NCBI RefSeq assembly: GCF_036607905.1
Contig: NZ_CP144555.1
Span: 2,790,001 to 2,854,000 of the forward strand
Origin: Streptomyces sp. SCSIO 75703
Lineage (GTDB): Bacteria; Actinomycetota; Actinomycetes; Streptomycetales; Streptomycetaceae
Reading direction: 5' to 3'
DNA: 64,000 nt
This document shows, one piece after another, positions 30,532 through 38,889 of the stretch. Below the pieces are notes generated by a model. That model was not told the origin of the DNA and did no database searches. It was given only the letters and a program-made list of their open reading frames with translations. How positions within the stretch are numbered: position 1 is the first letter of the stretch; every line of letters starts with the position of its first letter. The position numbers and the translations under genes are program-made.

Positions 30532-32261
30532 TGGGCGTCCTCGACGATCTCGACGAAGGCCTCGGCAAGCTGAAGGACGGCGTCAACCGCGGCTTGACCA
30601 TGGTGGAACACGGGGTCGACGTCGGCAAGAAGGTGCTCGGCGAAGGCGTCGACTGGGGCACCGACCAGATAGGCGCGGGACTCGAACGGGTCGGCCTGGA
30701 GGGTGTCGCCGACACGGTGGAGGACTGGGGCGACGAGATCGCCTCCGGCCTCGGCGCAACCCCTCGTGAGCAGCAACTCGGCCAGACCGAGGAAGCCGAG
30801 GAACTCGTCCACGGCAAACCGGACCGTATCCGGACCAGTGCCTCGCACCTGCGGGATTTCTCGACCGCATTCGACAGCGTGGGGTCGGGTCTCAAGACGG
30901 TGGACTCCTCCGGATGGCGCGGCGAGGGAGGCGACGCCTTCCGCGAGAAGTTCGGTGTGCATCCCAACCGATGGCTGCGAGCCGCCGACGCCTGTGAAAC
31001 GGCCGCGGCAGCGCTGGAGTCGTACGCCGACACCGTCGAGTGGGCGCAGCGGCAGGCGGCGGATGCCATCGCACTGTACCGGCAGGGAAAGCGGGCCTCG
31101 GAGGAGGCCATCGAAGCGTACGACCGGCGTATCGAGGCTTACAACGCCAAGGTGAGGGCGGACCAGGACCCGGGACCCACGCCCGCACCGTTCCACGATC
31201 CCGGCAAGGAGAACATCCGGCAGGCACGCGAGAAGCTCGCCGACGCCCGCGCCCAGCGCGACGCCGCCTCGTTCGACGCGGAAGGGAGCATACGCAAGGC
31301 TCTGACGCACGCCCCGGCCAAGCCACCGCCGCTGGAGCGCATCGGCAACGATCTGGTCGACGGCATCATGGCGAACAACCTCGAACTCACCCATGCTGTC
31401 GGCGGCGTACTCAAGGGCACTGCGGGTCTCGTCAACTTCGCCCGTGGCCTGAACCCGGTGGACCCCTACAACCTGACCCACCCGGCCGAGTACCTGCAGA
31501 ACGTCTCGTTGACGCTCGCCGGCCTGGTTTCTACCGTGGCCCAGCCTGAGCGGGCGCTGAACACCGCGGTGGACAGCTTCCGGCAGGACCCCTCCGAGTT
31601 CATCGGCCGTCTCGTTCCCGAGGTCATCGGCAGCAAGGGCGCAGGTGTCGCCCGCGGGGGTCTCCGCCTTGCGGCCAAGGAGGCCGCGGAGGCCGGTGCC
31701 CGAAAGACGGTGCCCAAGGGCGCGAAGCATGTGGACGGCATACCGAAGGACTGGAGCGACCTCGCAAGGTCGACGGACCATGTGAAGGAACGCGCCATTC
31801 ACTATGATTCCGTGGATCCCAAGAAGGCTCAGGAATTCCTTGACAGCGAATACCCGTGGCTCAAGGACATCAACAACACAGGAATGCCGGGATACACGGA
31901 CAACTGTAGCCACAACGTCGTTACGCTGGACCGCAGAATGGACGGCATCGAAGTGGGTGCGGCGCCGAAGGATGCCGGTGGCCACATCCCGCCGGAGCAC
32001 CTCGGCCTCAAGGACCGGGCGCCTGGCCAGTACGACTGGGTGAGCAGCTACGATGACGTCATTCGAGATCTTCAGGCCCGGGGCGACGGTGCGAGAAGCG
32101 TCGTCTACATCGCCCGCCCCAATGGATCCGCACACGTCTTCAACGCTGTGAATACCCGGCACGGCGTCGTCTTCCTCGACGGACAGAGTGGCACTCTGGG
32201 CTTGCTGGAAAGAGATGTCACGCACATCGGACACATTCCCTATCGTGATGGAGCCTCATAA
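30531..32261 (+). CDS. Polymorphic toxin: WXG-like N-terminus with papain-fold glutamine-deamidase C-terminus
   Basis: The protein has 576 residues. Residues 1-75 are amphipathic repeats. Residues 95-245 form a WXG100-like helical domain (SGWRGEGGDAFREKF, Trp129) typical of putative type VII-secreted toxins. Residues 285-400 are a variable linker. Residues 415-576 match the papain-fold toxin 1 (Tox-PL) glutamine deamidase: Cys459 in DNCSHNVVTLD, His535 in SAHVFNAVN and Asp550 in FLDGQSG are the likely catalytic set. Such toxins deamidate target proteins in rival cells. The C-terminal segment is about 52% G+C, far below the surroundings. No ESX secretion core is in the window. Confidence 0.75.
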   Translation: MGVLDDLDEGLGKLKDGVNRGLTMVEHGVDVGKKVLGEGVDWGTDQIGAGLERVGLEGVADTVEDWGDEIASGLGATPREQQLGQTEEAEELVHGKPDRIRTSASHLRDFSTAFDSVGSGLKTVDSSGWRGEGGDAFREKFGVHPNRWLRAADACETAAAALESYADTVEWAQRQAADAIALYRQGKRASEEAIEAYDRRIEAYNAKVRADQDPGPTPAPFHDPGKENIRQAREKLADARAQRDAASFDAEGSIRKALTHAPAKPPPLERIGNDLVDGIMANNLELTHAVGGVLKGTAGLVNFARGLNPVDPYNLTHPAEYLQNVSLTLAGLVSTVAQPERALNTAVDSFRQDPSEFIGRLVPEVIGSKGAGVARGGLRLAAKEAAEAGARKTVPKGAKHVDGIPKDWSDLARSTDHVKERAIHYDSVDPKKAQEFLDSEYPWLKDINNTGMPGYTDNCSHNVVTLDRRMDGIEVGAAPKDAGGHIPPEHLGLKDRAPGQYDWVSSYDDVIRDLQARGDGARSVVYIARPNGSAHVFNAVNTRHGVVFLDGQSGTLGLLERDVTHIGHIPYRDGAS

Positions 32262-32567
32262 ATGGTAAGCAAGGAAGATGCGGTAATCGCTGCCGAGTAT
32301 TTCGTGAAGACCGGCCCTTACAAGGAGCAGGCCGACTCGGTCGTCATGCTTCCGGAGACGGCTGTCGAGTTCACCTACGGCTGGACCGTGTGCTTCGACC
32401 TGAAGGAGCACATCGAGACGGGTGACTTCACCAAGAAGCCGTTCAGCCCGGTCGTCGTCGTGCCGCACGACGGCACGCCCGCCCATATGGCGCCGACCTT
32501 CCCCGCGACCGAGAAGTACATGGCGATGCGTGCGTCGGGCGACTGGCCTCCGAAGAAGGGGCGCTGA
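32262..32567 (+). CDS. Imm35/YrhB-like immunity protein
   Basis: This 101-residue protein has a helix (SKEDAVIAAEYFVKTG), then strands with EFTYGWTVCFDLKEHIETGD and PFSPVVVVPHDGTPAHM. That is the pattern of the Imm35/YrhB immunity family, which is linked to papain-fold deamidase toxins. The ATG directly abuts the toxin stop, and its own stop overlaps the next ATG (TGATG). The expected role is to bind and block the toxin made by the gene just upstream. Confidence 0.7.
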   Translation: MVSKEDAVIAAEYFVKTGPYKEQADSVVMLPETAVEFTYGWTVCFDLKEHIETGDFTKKPFSPVVVVPHDGTPAHMAPTFPATEKYMAMRASGDWPPKKGR

Positions 32568-33865
32568 TGCGGAACCCCGGTGAGAGGGCGGCCGACTGGC
32601 TGCGGGCCACGTACGGGGGCCTCGTGGAGTTGAGCGTGCCGCACCCGGTGCACGAGACGCCCGCCGCCTGGCTGATGGCCTGCCGCCCGCTGCCGCAGCC
32701 CGGTTACCCGGAGACCCCCATGCTCGCCGCCTCCGTCGTGGTGCCGAAGGCGGGAGGCAGCCCCTTCCACCCCTCGCCGAGCGCCCCGCTCGCCGACCTC
32801 GAACCGGCCGCGCCCCAGGAGATGGCCGGCCGGGTGGAGGGTCAGCCCCGGCGGATCAACACCCGGGGCTGCCTCGTCTCCGTCCACTCCGCGATCGGCC
32901 GGGCCCCCTCCGTGGCGCTGCCCTGGAAGCCCTCCGACGAGGCGCCCGGCTGGTGGGAGCGGTTGACCCGCCGGTACTTCCCGGAGTTCACGCAAGTTCC
33001 GGTCCGCGCCTGGGACGACGTGGTCCGCGCCGTCGCCGAGCCGGGTCCGGACACCCGGGGCGTGGTGTGGGTACGGCGCGCGGTCGCCGGGCACGAGGCG
33101 ACGGGCAACCTCCTCTACGCCCACAACAACAAGGGCCAGGTCGTCCTGCTGGACCCGACGGCCTCCGCCCTCGCCCGGCTCGACGACCCGCTCGTCCGCG
33201 ATGTCGTCCTGCTGCGCGCGACGCCCGAGGCGGCGGCGCTGCGCAGTGCCCCCTGGGAGATCCCGGCCCCCGACTTCCCGTCCGCCGCCGAGAAGGCGCA
33301 GCGCTGGCTCCGGGGCACGTATCACGGTCAGGCCGAACTGCACGCCCCGACCGCACGGGACGAGACCGCGCGCGGCTGGGTCTTCTCCTGCAACACCACC
33401 GCCTTCCTGCGCGGAGGCCGTTGGCAGGACGCCATGCTCGACGCGACCGTGGTCGTCCCGAAGGACGGGTCGGCACCGTTCGGCCTGCCCCATACCGATC
33501 CATGGGCCTGGCTGGCCCGTTGGGACGCGGGCGCCACCCCCGGCACGGGGGACCTGCCGGTGCCGCCCGCCCCGGGGCCCGCCGCGTGGTTCGAGCCGAC
33601 GCTCGCCCAACTGGGACCGGCGCTGTCGGTGTCCGAGCACCAGGACTGGGACGGGGCGCTGGAGGCCGCCCGTGCGCTGCCCGTCGCGGCACGCGCCCTG
33701 GTCTGGGCCCGTCGCACGGACGGCCGGGGGCGTGAGGCCGTCGGCCGGCTCATGACCGCGCTCCGGCTGGATGCCGGGGTGATGGTGCTCGACGGTTCCT
33801 CGGAGGAACCGGTGACGTTCGACCCCGCGGGCGTCCACCGCTTGCATGTCATCCGGTACCGCTGA
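32567..33865 (+). CDS. Tandemly duplicated YrhB-like / decayed deamidase-like fusion protein
   Basis: The 432 residues fall into two similar halves. Each half starts with a YrhB/Imm35-like block (AADWLRATYGG at 8-18 and AQRWLRGTYHG at 244-254, then ASVVVPKAGGSPF and ATVVVPKDGSAPF). Each continues with a block like the toxin domain (AWDDVVRAV then VVWVRRA and GQVVLLD; DWDGALEAA then LVWARRT and GVMVLD). In the first half Cys102 is kept but the toxin's His position is Asn181; the second half lacks the Cys segment. A catalytically dead decoy or second immunity protein is a reasonable guess. Confidence 0.6.
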   Translation: MRNPGERAADWLRATYGGLVELSVPHPVHETPAAWLMACRPLPQPGYPETPMLAASVVVPKAGGSPFHPSPSAPLADLEPAAPQEMAGRVEGQPRRINTRGCLVSVHSAIGRAPSVALPWKPSDEAPGWWERLTRRYFPEFTQVPVRAWDDVVRAVAEPGPDTRGVVWVRRAVAGHEATGNLLYAHNNKGQVVLLDPTASALARLDDPLVRDVVLLRATPEAAALRSAPWEIPAPDFPSAAEKAQRWLRGTYHGQAELHAPTARDETARGWVFSCNTTAFLRGGRWQDAMLDATVVVPKDGSAPFGLPHTDPWAWLARWDAGATPGTGDLPVPPAPGPAAWFEPTLAQLGPALSVSEHQDWDGALEAARALPVAARALVWARRTDGRGREAVGRLMTALRLDAGVMVLDGSSEEPVTFDPAGVHRLHVIRYR

Positions 33866-33985
33866 GGCCCACACGGGGGGAAAGGGGATGGTTTCGGGTG
33901 GCCCGTCCGGTTCGTCCGGACTCCTTATGCCAAAGGTCCGGACCAACCTCTTGCCCCCGCCCCTCCCCCGTCGCAAGCTCCCCCT

Positions 33986-35338
33986 ATGGAGCTGGAGTTG
34001 CGTCACCTCAAGACGGTCCGGGCCATCGCCGACGCCGGCAGCCTCACCAGGGCGGCGACGGCGCTCGGCCTCGCACAGCCCGCGCTGAGCGCACAGCTCA
34101 AGCGCATCGAACGAGCCCTGGGCGGCGCCCTGTTCGAACGTGGGCGGCACGGCGTACGGGCCACCGCCCTGGGCGAACTGGTACTGGAGCGGAGCCGGAT
34201 CGTGCTGCCCGCGGTCAGCGAACTGCAACGCGAGGCGGCCCGGTTCGCACGGGCACCGCGCACCACCGACCGGCTCCGGCTCGGCGGCACCCACGGCCCC
34301 CTGCTCGGCGCCCTCGTGGACCGGCTCGCGGACGTGTCCCCGCATGCGCGCATGACGACCTGCACCTCCTGGTCAGAACGCGAGCTGGCCCACCAACTCG
34401 GCGAGGGGCGCCTGGACTTCGCCCTGACCGGCACATGCGGTTCGGCCGCGCCGCCCGCCGCCGAGGACCTGGTCTGGCAGGAGGTCGCCGTCGACCCGGT
34501 GTTCGTCATGCTCTCCGAGGCCCATCCCCTCGCCGGGCGGGGCGAGTTGGCCCTGCCGGAGCTGGCGGAGGAGGAGTGGGCCTGCGTACCGGGCGACGGC
34601 TGCTTCGGCGACTGCTTCACCGCCGCGTGCGCCCGCGCCGGGTTCACCCCGCGCCGCCTGTACGAGACCGACACCGCCTCGCTGGTCCACCTGGTGCAGG
34701 TGGGCCGGGCGATCGGCCTGTGCCGGGCCACCTTCCCCACCACCCCCGGCATCGTCACCCGGCCGCTCACGGACACGCCGCTCGCCTGGCGGCACCTGCT
34801 CGGCCGGCACGCCGCCACCCAGCCGGAGGACACCGCCGCCACCGTGCTCACGCAGGCCCGCCTCGCCCACGCCGACGTGGCGGCGGGCAGCGACAGCTAC
34901 ACCGAGTGGCTCGCGGCACGGGACGCGGAGGCCCGGGACGAGCGGCTGCGGGACGACCGCGTACGGGCGGAGCAGGCCCGGTTACGGCACGACGAGCCCC
35001 GGCGGCCGAAGGTCCACGGCGGCCGGGGCGACGACCCGGACGGCCCCGGGCCGGGTCCCGGCGAGCGGGGGCGCCCCGACGGCGGTCCCCCACACCGGGG
35101 GAACGCCGAAGACACCGGACACAGCCCCGGCACCGAGGCCGCCGTCCCCGCCGTCGGCGGCGAGGCGGACCACACCGCCCGTACCCGCCGCGTCGACGAC
35201 CCCGCCGAGGCGGCCCGCGCCCGGAAGCCCCGCAACGGGGTGACGGCCCACGGCGCCCCACCGCACGGCCACGAGCCCCGCGGCGCCGGCGCCCCCGCCC
35301 GGCGCCCCGCCCCCGAGCCGGTCCCGCCCCTCCCCTGA
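33986..35338 (+). CDS. LysR-family transcriptional regulator with long disordered C-terminus
   Basis: The protein has 450 residues. Residues 1-60 are the winged helix-turn-helix (MELELRHLKTVRAIADAGSL, AQPALSAQLKRIERALGG), and about 88-290 is the periplasmic-binding-protein-like effector domain. LysR proteins are normally close to 300 residues. Here about 150 further residues rich in Arg, Gly, Pro, Glu and His follow (RLRDDRVRAEQARLRHDEPR onward). The inducer and targets are unknown. It lies between the toxin operon and a secreted protease, on the same strand as both. Confidence 0.85.
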   Translation: MELELRHLKTVRAIADAGSLTRAATALGLAQPALSAQLKRIERALGGALFERGRHGVRATALGELVLERSRIVLPAVSELQREAARFARAPRTTDRLRLGGTHGPLLGALVDRLADVSPHARMTTCTSWSERELAHQLGEGRLDFALTGTCGSAAPPAAEDLVWQEVAVDPVFVMLSEAHPLAGRGELALPELAEEEWACVPGDGCFGDCFTAACARAGFTPRRLYETDTASLVHLVQVGRAIGLCRATFPTTPGIVTRPLTDTPLAWRHLLGRHAATQPEDTAATVLTQARLAHADVAAGSDSYTEWLAARDAEARDERLRDDRVRAEQARLRHDEPRRPKVHGGRGDDPDGPGPGPGERGRPDGGPPHRGNAEDTGHSPGTEAAVPAVGGEADHTARTRRVDDPAEAARARKPRNGVTAHGAPPHGHEPRGAGAPARRPAPEPVPPLP

Positions 35339-35473
35339 CCTCGCACGACGTCACCCGGCCCGCCATCCCCCGCGATCCATAACGCCGGACAGAGGGCAGG
35401 ACGACGGCTTACGACCGCCCCAGGGGCCTCCCTACGGTTTCGGCACCTCCCAACGAGACCGAGGAGATGCCCC

Positions 35474-36856
35474 ATGTCCCCCCTGTTCCAGCGTCACCCC
35501 CGAGCGAGAGCCAGAGGCGCGGGCGCGGCCCTCGCCGCGGCGGCAGCCCTGGTCGTGGCCGGGCTGGCCGGTTCGGCCAGTGCCCAGGCGCCGGCCGACA
35601 CCGCGCCCTCGGCCGCCCAGACCCTCCGTACCGACGCCGCCCCGCCCGCCCTGCTGAAGGCGATGCAGCGCGACCTCGGCCTCGACGCCGCACAGGCCCG
35701 CCAGCGCCTGGTCAACGAGGCCGAGGCCGGGGCCGCCGCCGGCAAGCTCCAGGCGGCCCTGGGCTCCGACTACGCCGGGGCGTGGGTGCGCGGCGCCGAG
35801 TCCGGCAGCCTCACCGTGGCCACGACCGACGCCCGCGACGTCGCCGCCATCACCGCCCAGGGCGCCGAGGCGAAGGTCGTACGCCACTCGCTGGCCGAAC
35901 TGGACGCCGCCAAGGCCCGCGTGGACCGCGCGGCGGACGGCCGGGACACCACCGACGCCCCGGTCTGGTACGTGGACGTCCGGAGCAACACGCTGGTCGT
36001 GGAGGCGGTACGGACCGCCGCGGCCCAGGACCTGGTGGCGGCGGCCGGGGTGGACGCCTCCCTGGTCCGGGTCGAGCAGCGCACCGAGCGGCCCCGCACC
36101 TTCTACGACCTGCGCGGCGGCGAGGCGTACTACATCAACAACAGCGGCCGTTGCTCGATCGGCTTCCCGGTCACCAAGGGCACGCAGCAGGGCTTCGCCA
36201 CCGCCGGTCACTGCGGGCGGGCGGGGGCCTCCACCAGCGGCTCCAACCAGGTCGCGCAGGGCACCTTCCAGGGCTCGACCTTCCCCGGCCGCGACATGGC
36301 CTGGGTGGCGACCAACTCCAGTTGGACCGCGACCCCGTACGTCAAGGGCGCCGGCGGGCAGAACGTCCAGGTGGCCGGCTCCACGCAGGCGCCGGTCGGC
36401 TCCTCGGTGTGCCGTTCCGGTTCGACCACGGGCTGGCACTGCGGCGTCGTCCAGCAGCTCAACACCAGCGTCTCCTACCAGGAGGGCACGGTCACCGGCG
36501 TCACCCGCACCACGGTGTGCGCCGAGCCCGGCGACTCCGGCGGCTCGTACATCTCCGGCAGCCAGGCCCAGGGCGTCACCTCGGGCGGCTCCGGCAACTG
36601 CAGCAGCGGCGGCGAGACCTTCTTCCAGCCGATCAACCCGCTGCTCCAGACCTACGGCCTGACCCTCAAGACCTCCGGCAACGGTGGCGGCGGCGAGGAG
36701 CCCCCGCCCGCCGGCGGCACCTGGGCGGCCGGCACGGTCTACCAGCCGGGCGACACCGTGACGTACGGCGGCGCCTCGTACCGGTGCCTCCAGGGTCACC
36801 AGGCCCAGGCGGGCTGGGAGCCCTCGAACGTCCCGGCCCTGTGGCAGCGGGTCTGA
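35474..36856 (+). CDS. Secreted S1-family serine protease with chitin-binding module (streptogrisin C-like)
   Basis: The 460-residue precursor has a signal peptide (about 1-37), an alpha-lytic-protease-type propeptide (about 55-208), and a mature chymotrypsin-like protease beginning near YDLRGGEAYYINNSGRCSIG. The catalytic triad is His246 (TAGHCG), Asp274 (GRDMAW) and Ser355 (EPGDSGGS), with three cysteine pairs. A Gly/Pro linker (400-413) leads to a CBM5/12 carbohydrate-binding domain (415-460) ending VPALWQRV. It is secreted through Sec, matures by self-cleavage, and probably binds chitin. The domain order is that of streptogrisin C. Confidence 0.93.
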   Translation: MSPLFQRHPRARARGAGAALAAAAALVVAGLAGSASAQAPADTAPSAAQTLRTDAAPPALLKAMQRDLGLDAAQARQRLVNEAEAGAAAGKLQAALGSDYAGAWVRGAESGSLTVATTDARDVAAITAQGAEAKVVRHSLAELDAAKARVDRAADGRDTTDAPVWYVDVRSNTLVVEAVRTAAAQDLVAAAGVDASLVRVEQRTERPRTFYDLRGGEAYYINNSGRCSIGFPVTKGTQQGFATAGHCGRAGASTSGSNQVAQGTFQGSTFPGRDMAWVATNSSWTATPYVKGAGGQNVQVAGSTQAPVGSSVCRSGSTTGWHCGVVQQLNTSVSYQEGTVTGVTRTTVCAEPGDSGGSYISGSQAQGVTSGGSGNCSSGGETFFQPINPLLQTYGLTLKTSGNGGGGEEPPPAGGTWAAGTVYQPGDTVTYGGASYRCLQGHQAQAGWEPSNVPALWQRV

Positions 36857-36888
36857 CCCGCACCTGACCATTCCGCGGGGGAATGGAA

Positions 36889-36927
36889 GCGGCCCCGGGC
36901 CCGCCGTCACGGCGCGCCCGGGGCCGC
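36889..36927 (+). terminator. Terminator after the protease gene
   Basis: A perfect 12-bp stem (GCGGCCCCGGGC and complement) with a 15-base loop lies between the convergent protease and DUF397 genes. It is weakly T-rich on either side, so it may serve both directions. Confidence 0.6.
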
Positions 36928-36953
36928 GTCTCGCTGTACGCGCCGCCGAGAGG

Positions 36954-37166
36954 TCACCCCTCGGCGGCATACGCGACGAAGCGCACCCACGCCCCGGGCG
37001 CCAGCGCGAGGCGTGGCCCGTCGACACTCTTGGAATCACGGACGTGCACGGTGCCGGGGGTCACGGCAAGCTCCACGCAGGAGTTGCCGTCGTTTCCGCC
37101 GCTGTAGCTGCTCTTGAACCAGAGCAAGTCAGAAGCGTCGTCCCCGGCAAGGGGCTTGCGAATCAT
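36954..37166 (-). CDS. DUF397 small protein
   Basis: The 70-residue protein has the DUF397 core WFKSSYSGGNDGNSCVELAV and VHVRDSKSVDGPRLALAPGAW. In Streptomyces these small proteins are encoded beside WhiJ-like regulators and are thought to modulate them. The ATG overlaps the stop of the regulator gene (ATGA), so the two are coupled. Confidence 0.9.
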   Translation of the reverse strand: MIRKPLAGDDASDLLWFKSSYSGGNDGNSCVELAVTPGTVHVRDSKSVDGPRLALAPGAWVRFVAYAAEG

Positions 37167-38047
37167 GTTTCTCCCAGCAGTTGCTCGATGAAGGCCAGCG
37201 ACTCCCCCGGCGAGAGCGCCTGAGCCCGGATGGTTCCATACCGCAGCTCAAGGACGCGCAAATGTTTAAGCTCGACGGTCGGCCGGCCGTTGAACGCACC
37301 GTCGGAGCGACCCACCGCTGTACCGTCCGGGAACTTCAGCAACTCGATCCGACCATCCAAGCCAGAGTGGGTGTCACTGTTCGTCGGCATCACCTGAAGC
37401 ACGACGTTGTGCAACCGCCCCATCTCCAGCAAGCGTTCGAGCTGCTGACGCCAAACCATTGTGCCTCCGATGGGACGGCGCAGGACCCCCTCTTCCAGGA
37501 CGAAGCTGAGCGCGGGCGCAGGGGATCGTTCGAACACCGACTGCCGGGCCAGCCGGGCGGCCACCATGCGCTCCACGTCGTCCGGCGAGTACGGCGGCTG
37601 AGCCGCTCCGATCACCGCGCGTGCGTGCTCCCGCGTCTGCAACAGCCCAGGAACGATGTTGCACTCGTACAGGCCGATCTCAACCGCCTTGCTCTCCAGC
37701 TTCCCCAGCTCCCGTACCTTCTTCGGATACCGGACCTTCTTCACGTCCTCCCAGGTCGCTGCGATGAGGCCGCCCGCGCCCAGGACCTCGTCGGCCCTGT
37801 CCAGGTACTCCTGCCGGGGGATGCGCTTGCCGCCCTCGACCTTGTAGACGAGGTCCTCCCCGTACCCGACCGCGGCACCGAACTCGGCGGCGCGCAGGCC
37901 CACCGCCTCGCGCCGGAGCTTCAACTGCCGCCCCACCGTGGCGATGACGGCGACGCCCCACTCGTCGTCCGGGTCCACCTCCCACCCCGGCTCGCCCGCC
38001 TCGCCCGCCGCCTCCGTGGGCCGTACCGCCTCGCCGTCCACCGCCAT
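37163..38047 (-). CDS. XRE-family regulator with DUF5753 domain (WhiJ-like)
   Basis: The 294-residue protein begins MAVDGEAVRPTEAAGEAGEP, with AGAGGGGT upstream of the ATG. The helix-turn-helix is around residues 40-100 (VGRQLKLRREAVGLRAAEFG, VYKVEGGKRIPRQEYL). It is followed by a DUF5753 domain (ECNIVPGLLQTREHARAVI, to LSPGESLAFIEQLLGET). WhiJ-like proteins with DUF397 partners act in development or stress control; the exact target is unknown. It is divergent from the ATPase gene. Confidence 0.9.
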   Translation of the reverse strand: MAVDGEAVRPTEAAGEAGEPGWEVDPDDEWGVAVIATVGRQLKLRREAVGLRAAEFGAAVGYGEDLVYKVEGGKRIPRQEYLDRADEVLGAGGLIAATWEDVKKVRYPKKVRELGKLESKAVEIGLYECNIVPGLLQTREHARAVIGAAQPPYSPDDVERMVAARLARQSVFERSPAPALSFVLEEGVLRRPIGGTMVWRQQLERLLEMGRLHNVVLQVMPTNSDTHSGLDGRIELLKFPDGTAVGRSDGAFNGRPTVELKHLRVLELRYGTIRAQALSPGESLAFIEQLLGET

Positions 38048-38111
38048 GCCGCACCCCTCTGCCGTCCGCGCCGTACCGCGACGCCCTACCCGTACCAACC
38101 GCTCCGACGGA

Positions 38112-38139
38112 CCGGACAGCACCGGACAACCTCCGGACA
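38112..38139. repeat. Three CCGGACA direct repeats in a divergent promoter
   Basis: CCGGACA occurs at 38112-38118, 38122-38128 and 38133-38139, one helical turn apart. They lie about 65-90 bases before both the XRE gene and the ATPase gene, so they may be operator half-sites for the regulator. An additional ACTC-AAG-GAGT dyad is at 38152-38162. Confidence 0.5.
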
Positions 38140-38201
38140 GTGACCGTGCGCACTCAAGGAGTCACTTCTCACCGTACGCACACGCCGCCACGCTGAGTGA
38201 C

Positions 38202-38633
38202 GTGAACGAGAAACCCACCGAACTCATGAGCCCCGTCCGCCACTTCAGCGTGCGGCTCTCCCCCACGCCACGCGGTGCCCGGCTGGCCCGGCTGCTGGCG
38301 ACCGAGCGGTTCCGGCCCTGGGGCCTGCCGCCGGACCCGGCGCGGCTGCTCGTCGCCGAGTTGGCCAACAACGCCGCCGCGCACGGGCGTGTGCCCGGCC
38401 GGGACTTCCGGCTCGTCCTGCACGTCGTCGGCGACACGCTGCGCATCGAGGTGACCGACACGCGGGGCGAGGCGCTTCCCGAGCCCCGGACGCCCGCGCC
38501 CGGCGCCGAGTCCGGCCGTGGCCTGCTGCTGGTGGAGGCGTTGGCGGACCGGTGGGGGGTGACCGAGGGCCGCTTCCCGCGCAAGACCGTGTGGGCCGAA
38601 CTGCGCGTCGCCGCACCGGGACCCACGTTCTGA
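38202..38633 (+). CDS. HATPase_c anti-sigma-factor-like ATPase
   Basis: The 143-residue protein has the N-box LLVAELANNAAAHGR and the G-box region ESGRGLLLVEALADRWGV of a serine-protein-kinase-like ATPase domain. In Streptomyces such proteins are common and often partner with DUF397/WhiJ-like genes. The start is uncertain: GTG at 38202 is used here, but ATG at 38226 is possible. Confidence 0.8.
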   Translation: MNEKPTELMSPVRHFSVRLSPTPRGARLARLLATERFRPWGLPPDPARLLVAELANNAAAHGRVPGRDFRLVLHVVGDTLRIEVTDTRGEALPEPRTPAPGAESGRGLLLVEALADRWGVTEGRFPRKTVWAELRVAAPGPTF

Positions 38634-38715
38634 GGTTCCGGTGCCCTCGGCGCTCTGACCAGGAAAGAACCGGTGAGGAAAGAACCCCTCCCAGCCCCAC
38701 CCCTCCCGCCCGTGG

Positions 38716-38746
38716 CCCGCCCGAGGCGCGCTCTCACTCGGGCGGG
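38716..38746 (+). terminator. Hairpin after the ATPase gene
   Basis: A perfect 10-bp stem (CCCGCCCGAG and complement) with an 11-base loop. There is no clear T-run; it is a likely G+C-rich terminator. Confidence 0.45.
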
Positions 38747-38889
38747 TGAACATCACCGGCTCGGCTGGCTTTCCGTACCCCCGGCTCCCCTACGCTCGGC
38801 GCACACCACCGCGAAAAGACTTCGGCCCTCGCCGGGACGGCAATCCCAGTGCGAGGGCCTGACCACCAAGGAAGAACGGACCTTCCCCG

